7,039 nucleotides of DNA, from positions 591 to 7,629 of the forward strand of contig DQIG01000100.1 in the NCBI GenBank assembly GCA_003525885.1, given 5' to 3'. Made by a program: the position numbers and the translations under genes. The notes beneath the pieces were generated by a model, which saw only the letters and a program-made list of their open reading frames with translations, searched no databases and had not been told where the DNA came from. Source of the stretch: Stenotrophomonas sp. Lineage in GTDB: Bacteria > Pseudomonadota > Gammaproteobacteria > Xanthomonadales > Xanthomonadaceae. Shown piece after piece: positions 5,515-7,039 of the stretch. Positions within the stretch are counted from its first letter, which is position 1. Each line of letters begins with the position of its first letter.

Positions 5515-5521
5515 CTTCACC

Positions 5522-5926
5522 ATGAACACCGCCAGCGGCCTGCCGCCGTCGATCACCGTTTCTACCTTCGACATGGACCGCCTGGACGCCATGCTCGAAT
5601 CCCCTGCGCTGAGCCAGACGCCTGCCGCGCTCGCGCTTGCTGAAGAACTCAACCGGGCCACCGTGCTGGCACCGGACCAGATTCCCGAAGGCATCGTCAT
5701 GATGCATTCGCGCGTGGAGTGCGAGGATGAGGTGTCGGGCGAAAAGCACATCCTGACCCTGGTCTTCCCCCGCGAAGCCAACGTCGACGAAGGCAAGGTT
5801 TCCGTGCTGGCCCCGGTCGGCAGTGCCCTGCTCGGCCTGGCCATCGGCCAGAGCATCGACTGGAACGCGCCCGGCGGCCGCAAGCTGCGCCTGCGCGTGA
5901 CCGCGGTCCACAACGACCGCCCCTGA
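5522..5926 (+). CDS. rnk: Rnk-type regulator (GreA/GreB-like, RNA polymerase-interacting)
   Basis: The protein has 134 residues, close to E. coli Rnk (136), and the same layout: a short N-terminal helical part (about 15-50, with DMDRLDAMLESP and LAEELNRATVLAP) and a C-terminal FKBP-like Gre domain (about 55-134, with SRVECEDEVSGE, LVFPREAN, SVLAPVGSALLGLAIGQSIDW and PGG). Rnk was named regulator of nucleoside diphosphate kinase. Structurally it resembles Gre factors with a shortened coiled coil, and it binds RNA polymerase without the transcript-cleavage tip. The helical part here is equally short, so a GreA or GreB assignment is unlikely. The start is supported by AAGGAG 7 bases upstream. 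It follows oxyR on the same strand, behind a good terminator, and precedes tal by 50 bases. Its actual target in this organism cannot be told from the sequence. It may correspond to orfX of the Xanthomonas ahpF-oxyR-orfX report, which I cannot confirm. Confidence 0.88.
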   Translation: MNTASGLPPSITVSTFDMDRLDAMLESPALSQTPAALALAEELNRATVLAPDQIPEGIVMMHSRVECEDEVSGEKHILTLVFPREANVDEGKVSVLAPVGSALLGLAIGQSIDWNAPGGRKLRLRVTAVHNDRP

Positions 5927-5976
5927 TTACCGCTGCGCACCGCGCGCGATTCGATCCCCCTGCACCAGGAGCCGTA

Positions 5977-6933
5977 ATGAGTACCCCGTCCAAACTGTCC
6001 CAGCTGCGCGAACTGTCCGTGGTCGTTGCCGATACCGGTGACTACGACGCCATCAAGCGCCTGCAGCCGGTGGACTGCACCACCAACCCGACTCTGGTGA
6101 AGAAGGCACTGGACCTGCCGGTCTACGCCGAGCTGATCGAACGCGAACTGGCCTGGGGCCGCCAGCAGACCGGCGACCGCGAGGCCGTGGTGCACGCCGT
6201 GGCCGACCGCCTGACCATCGGCGTCGGCGCGCTGCTGAGCACGCTGGTGCCGGGCCGCGTGTCCACCGAAGTGGATGCCGACCAGGCCCACGACACCGCC
6301 GCCACCGTGGCCAAGGCCCGCCAGTTCATCCAGATGTACGCCGATGCCGGCGTGCCACGCGAGAAGATCCTGATCAAGATCGCCGCCACCTGGGAAGGCG
6401 TGGAAGCCGCGCGCATCCTGCAGGCCGAAGGCATCGACTGCAACCTGACCCTGATCTTCAACCCGACCCAGGCGCTGGCCTGCAGCGAAGCCGGCGCGTT
6501 CCTGATCTCGCCGTTCGTCGGCCGCATCCTCGATTGGTACGTTGCCAACGGCCAGGCCCCGGCCAGCATCGACGAAGACCCGGGCGTGAAGTTCGTGCGC
6601 GGCGTGTACGCCGAATTCAAGCGCCGCGGTTCGCCGACGGTGGTGATGGGCGCCTCGTTCCGTTCGACCGCGCAGATCGAAGCGCTGGCCGGCTGCGACC
6701 GCCTGACGATTTCGCCGGACCTGCTGGAGAAGCTGGACGCTGACCACGGCGAGCTGCCGCGCAAGCTGGTGGCCGGTGCCGCCGACGGCGTGGCGGTGAC
6801 CCCGGTCGATGCGGCGAAGTTCGCAGCGGATCTGGCGGCCGATCCGATGGCCACCGAAAAGCTGGCGACCGGTATCGATGCGTTTGCCAAGGATCTGGAA
6901 GCACTGCGCGAGCGGATTCGTTCGGAACTGTGA
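5977..6933 (+). CDS. tal: Transaldolase (TalB-type)
   Basis: Transaldolase moves a dihydroxyacetone unit between sedoheptulose-7-phosphate and glyceraldehyde-3-phosphate in the non-oxidative pentose phosphate pathway (cytoplasm). The 318-residue length and the motifs fit the classical TalB group rather than the short (about 220-residue) fructose-6-phosphate aldolase-like group. Visible features are Asp19 (VADTGDYDAI), DCTTNPTLV (33-41), STEVDA with Glu98, the Schiff-base lysine Lys134 in ILIKIAATWEG (131-141), NLTLIFNPTQA (156-166), SPFVGRILDW with Ser178 and Arg183, and GASFRS with phosphate-binding Arg229. A minor variation is DCTTNP where E. coli TalB has DATTNP. AGGAG (5967-5971) lies 5 bases before the ATG. 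The gene follows rnk by 50 bases on the same strand, so the two may share a transcript. No intrinsic terminator separates them. Confidence 0.96.
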   Translation: MSTPSKLSQLRELSVVVADTGDYDAIKRLQPVDCTTNPTLVKKALDLPVYAELIERELAWGRQQTGDREAVVHAVADRLTIGVGALLSTLVPGRVSTEVDADQAHDTAATVAKARQFIQMYADAGVPREKILIKIAATWEGVEAARILQAEGIDCNLTLIFNPTQALACSEAGAFLISPFVGRILDWYVANGQAPASIDEDPGVKFVRGVYAEFKRRGSPTVVMGASFRSTAQIEALAGCDRLTISPDLLEKLDADHGELPRKLVAGAADGVAVTPVDAAKFAADLAADPMATEKLATGIDAFAKDLEALRERIRSEL

Positions 6934-7039
6934 GGATTTCGGCCAACGGCTGAGCCCCTCGTGGCGGGGGCCTGGTCGCGAAGAGCGGATCATGTGGTTG
7001 ACAGGGTGGGTAGGCCGTGCAGGGGACGCTGCAAGTACG
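6934..7039. other. Downstream end of window, no recognised gene
   Basis: After tal I see only a weak 5-bp hairpin, GCCCC (6954-6958) with GGGGC (6967-6971) and no T-run, and an isolated TTGACA (6998-7003) without a -10 partner. The last bases (about 7011-7039, ending CTGCAAGTACG) remind me of a common intergenic repeat of Stenotrophomonas and Xanthomonas, but only its edge is in view and I cannot confirm it. Confidence 0.4.

Noticed and set aside
4442..5911. 489-residue minus-strand ORF opposite oxyR and rnk
   Set aside because: It crosses two real genes and their terminators and has no family resemblance. It is an antisense shadow.
5387..6958. 14-base match AACGGCTGAGCCCC at the oxyR stop and just after tal
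   Set aside because: One copy includes coding sequence and the stop codon while the other is fully noncoding. With no shared structure, chance in GC-rich DNA is the simpler explanation.
5503..6993. 496-residue minus-strand ORF opposite rnk and tal
   Set aside because: It runs through two well-supported genes, its composition is that of a shadow frame, and no motif is visible.
6998..7026. Promoter starting with a perfect TTGACA
   Set aside because: No -10-like hexamer lies 16-18 bases downstream; the region there is GC-rich (around AGGGGA).

Overview
The window reads as an ordinary high-GC gammaproteobacterial chromosome segment, most likely from the Stenotrophomonas maltophilia group (Xanthomonadaceae). 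Three things point there: AhpC, AhpF and OxyR closely resemble the Xanthomonas/Stenotrophomonas forms as I remember them; the order ahpC / ahpF-oxyR matches the published Xanthomonas peroxide locus; and three palindromes with a terminal GTAG between prmC and ahpC look like the SMAG (REP-type) repeats described in S. maltophilia. This species call rests on recall of families, not on a search.

Layout. On the minus strand, 1-709 is the N-terminal three quarters of a proline iminopeptidase (pip), cut by the window edge, and 758-1615 is prmC, the methyltransferase for peptide-release-factor glutamine. The two are co-oriented with a 48-base gap. A 353-base divergent intergenic region follows. It holds the SMAG cluster (1625-1715), a stretch with no clear function (1716-1858), and an OxyR-type operator with a possible promoter (1859-1924). 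On the plus strand come ahpC (1969-2532), a 225-base structured spacer, ahpF (2758-4350), oxyR (4436-5398), a spacer with two hairpins, rnk (5522-5926) and tal (5977-6933). The last ~100 bases carry no recognisable gene.

How the genes work together. AhpC reduces H2O2 and organic hydroperoxides. AhpF passes electrons from NADH through FAD and two CxxC pairs to AhpC. OxyR, with its redox pair Cys199/Cys208, senses peroxide and probably activates ahpC through the operator. The ahpC-ahpF spacer is rich in hairpins, which fits ahpC being made in excess as a short transcript with ahpF-oxyR expressed separately or by limited read-through. A good intrinsic terminator separates oxyR from rnk-tal. Rnk is a Gre-like RNA polymerase-binding regulator, and transaldolase belongs to the non-oxidative pentose phosphate pathway. 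A metabolic link between tal and peroxide defence is possible but is inference.

I see no sign of a new multi-gene system, phage, insertion sequence, CRISPR array or RNA gene. The points worth a second look are mostly in the intergenic DNA: the SMAG hairpin lying against a prmC start with no Shine-Dalgarno sequence, the competing RNA structures between ahpC and ahpF, the unusual half-site spacing of the OxyR operator, and the terminator just upstream of rnk.
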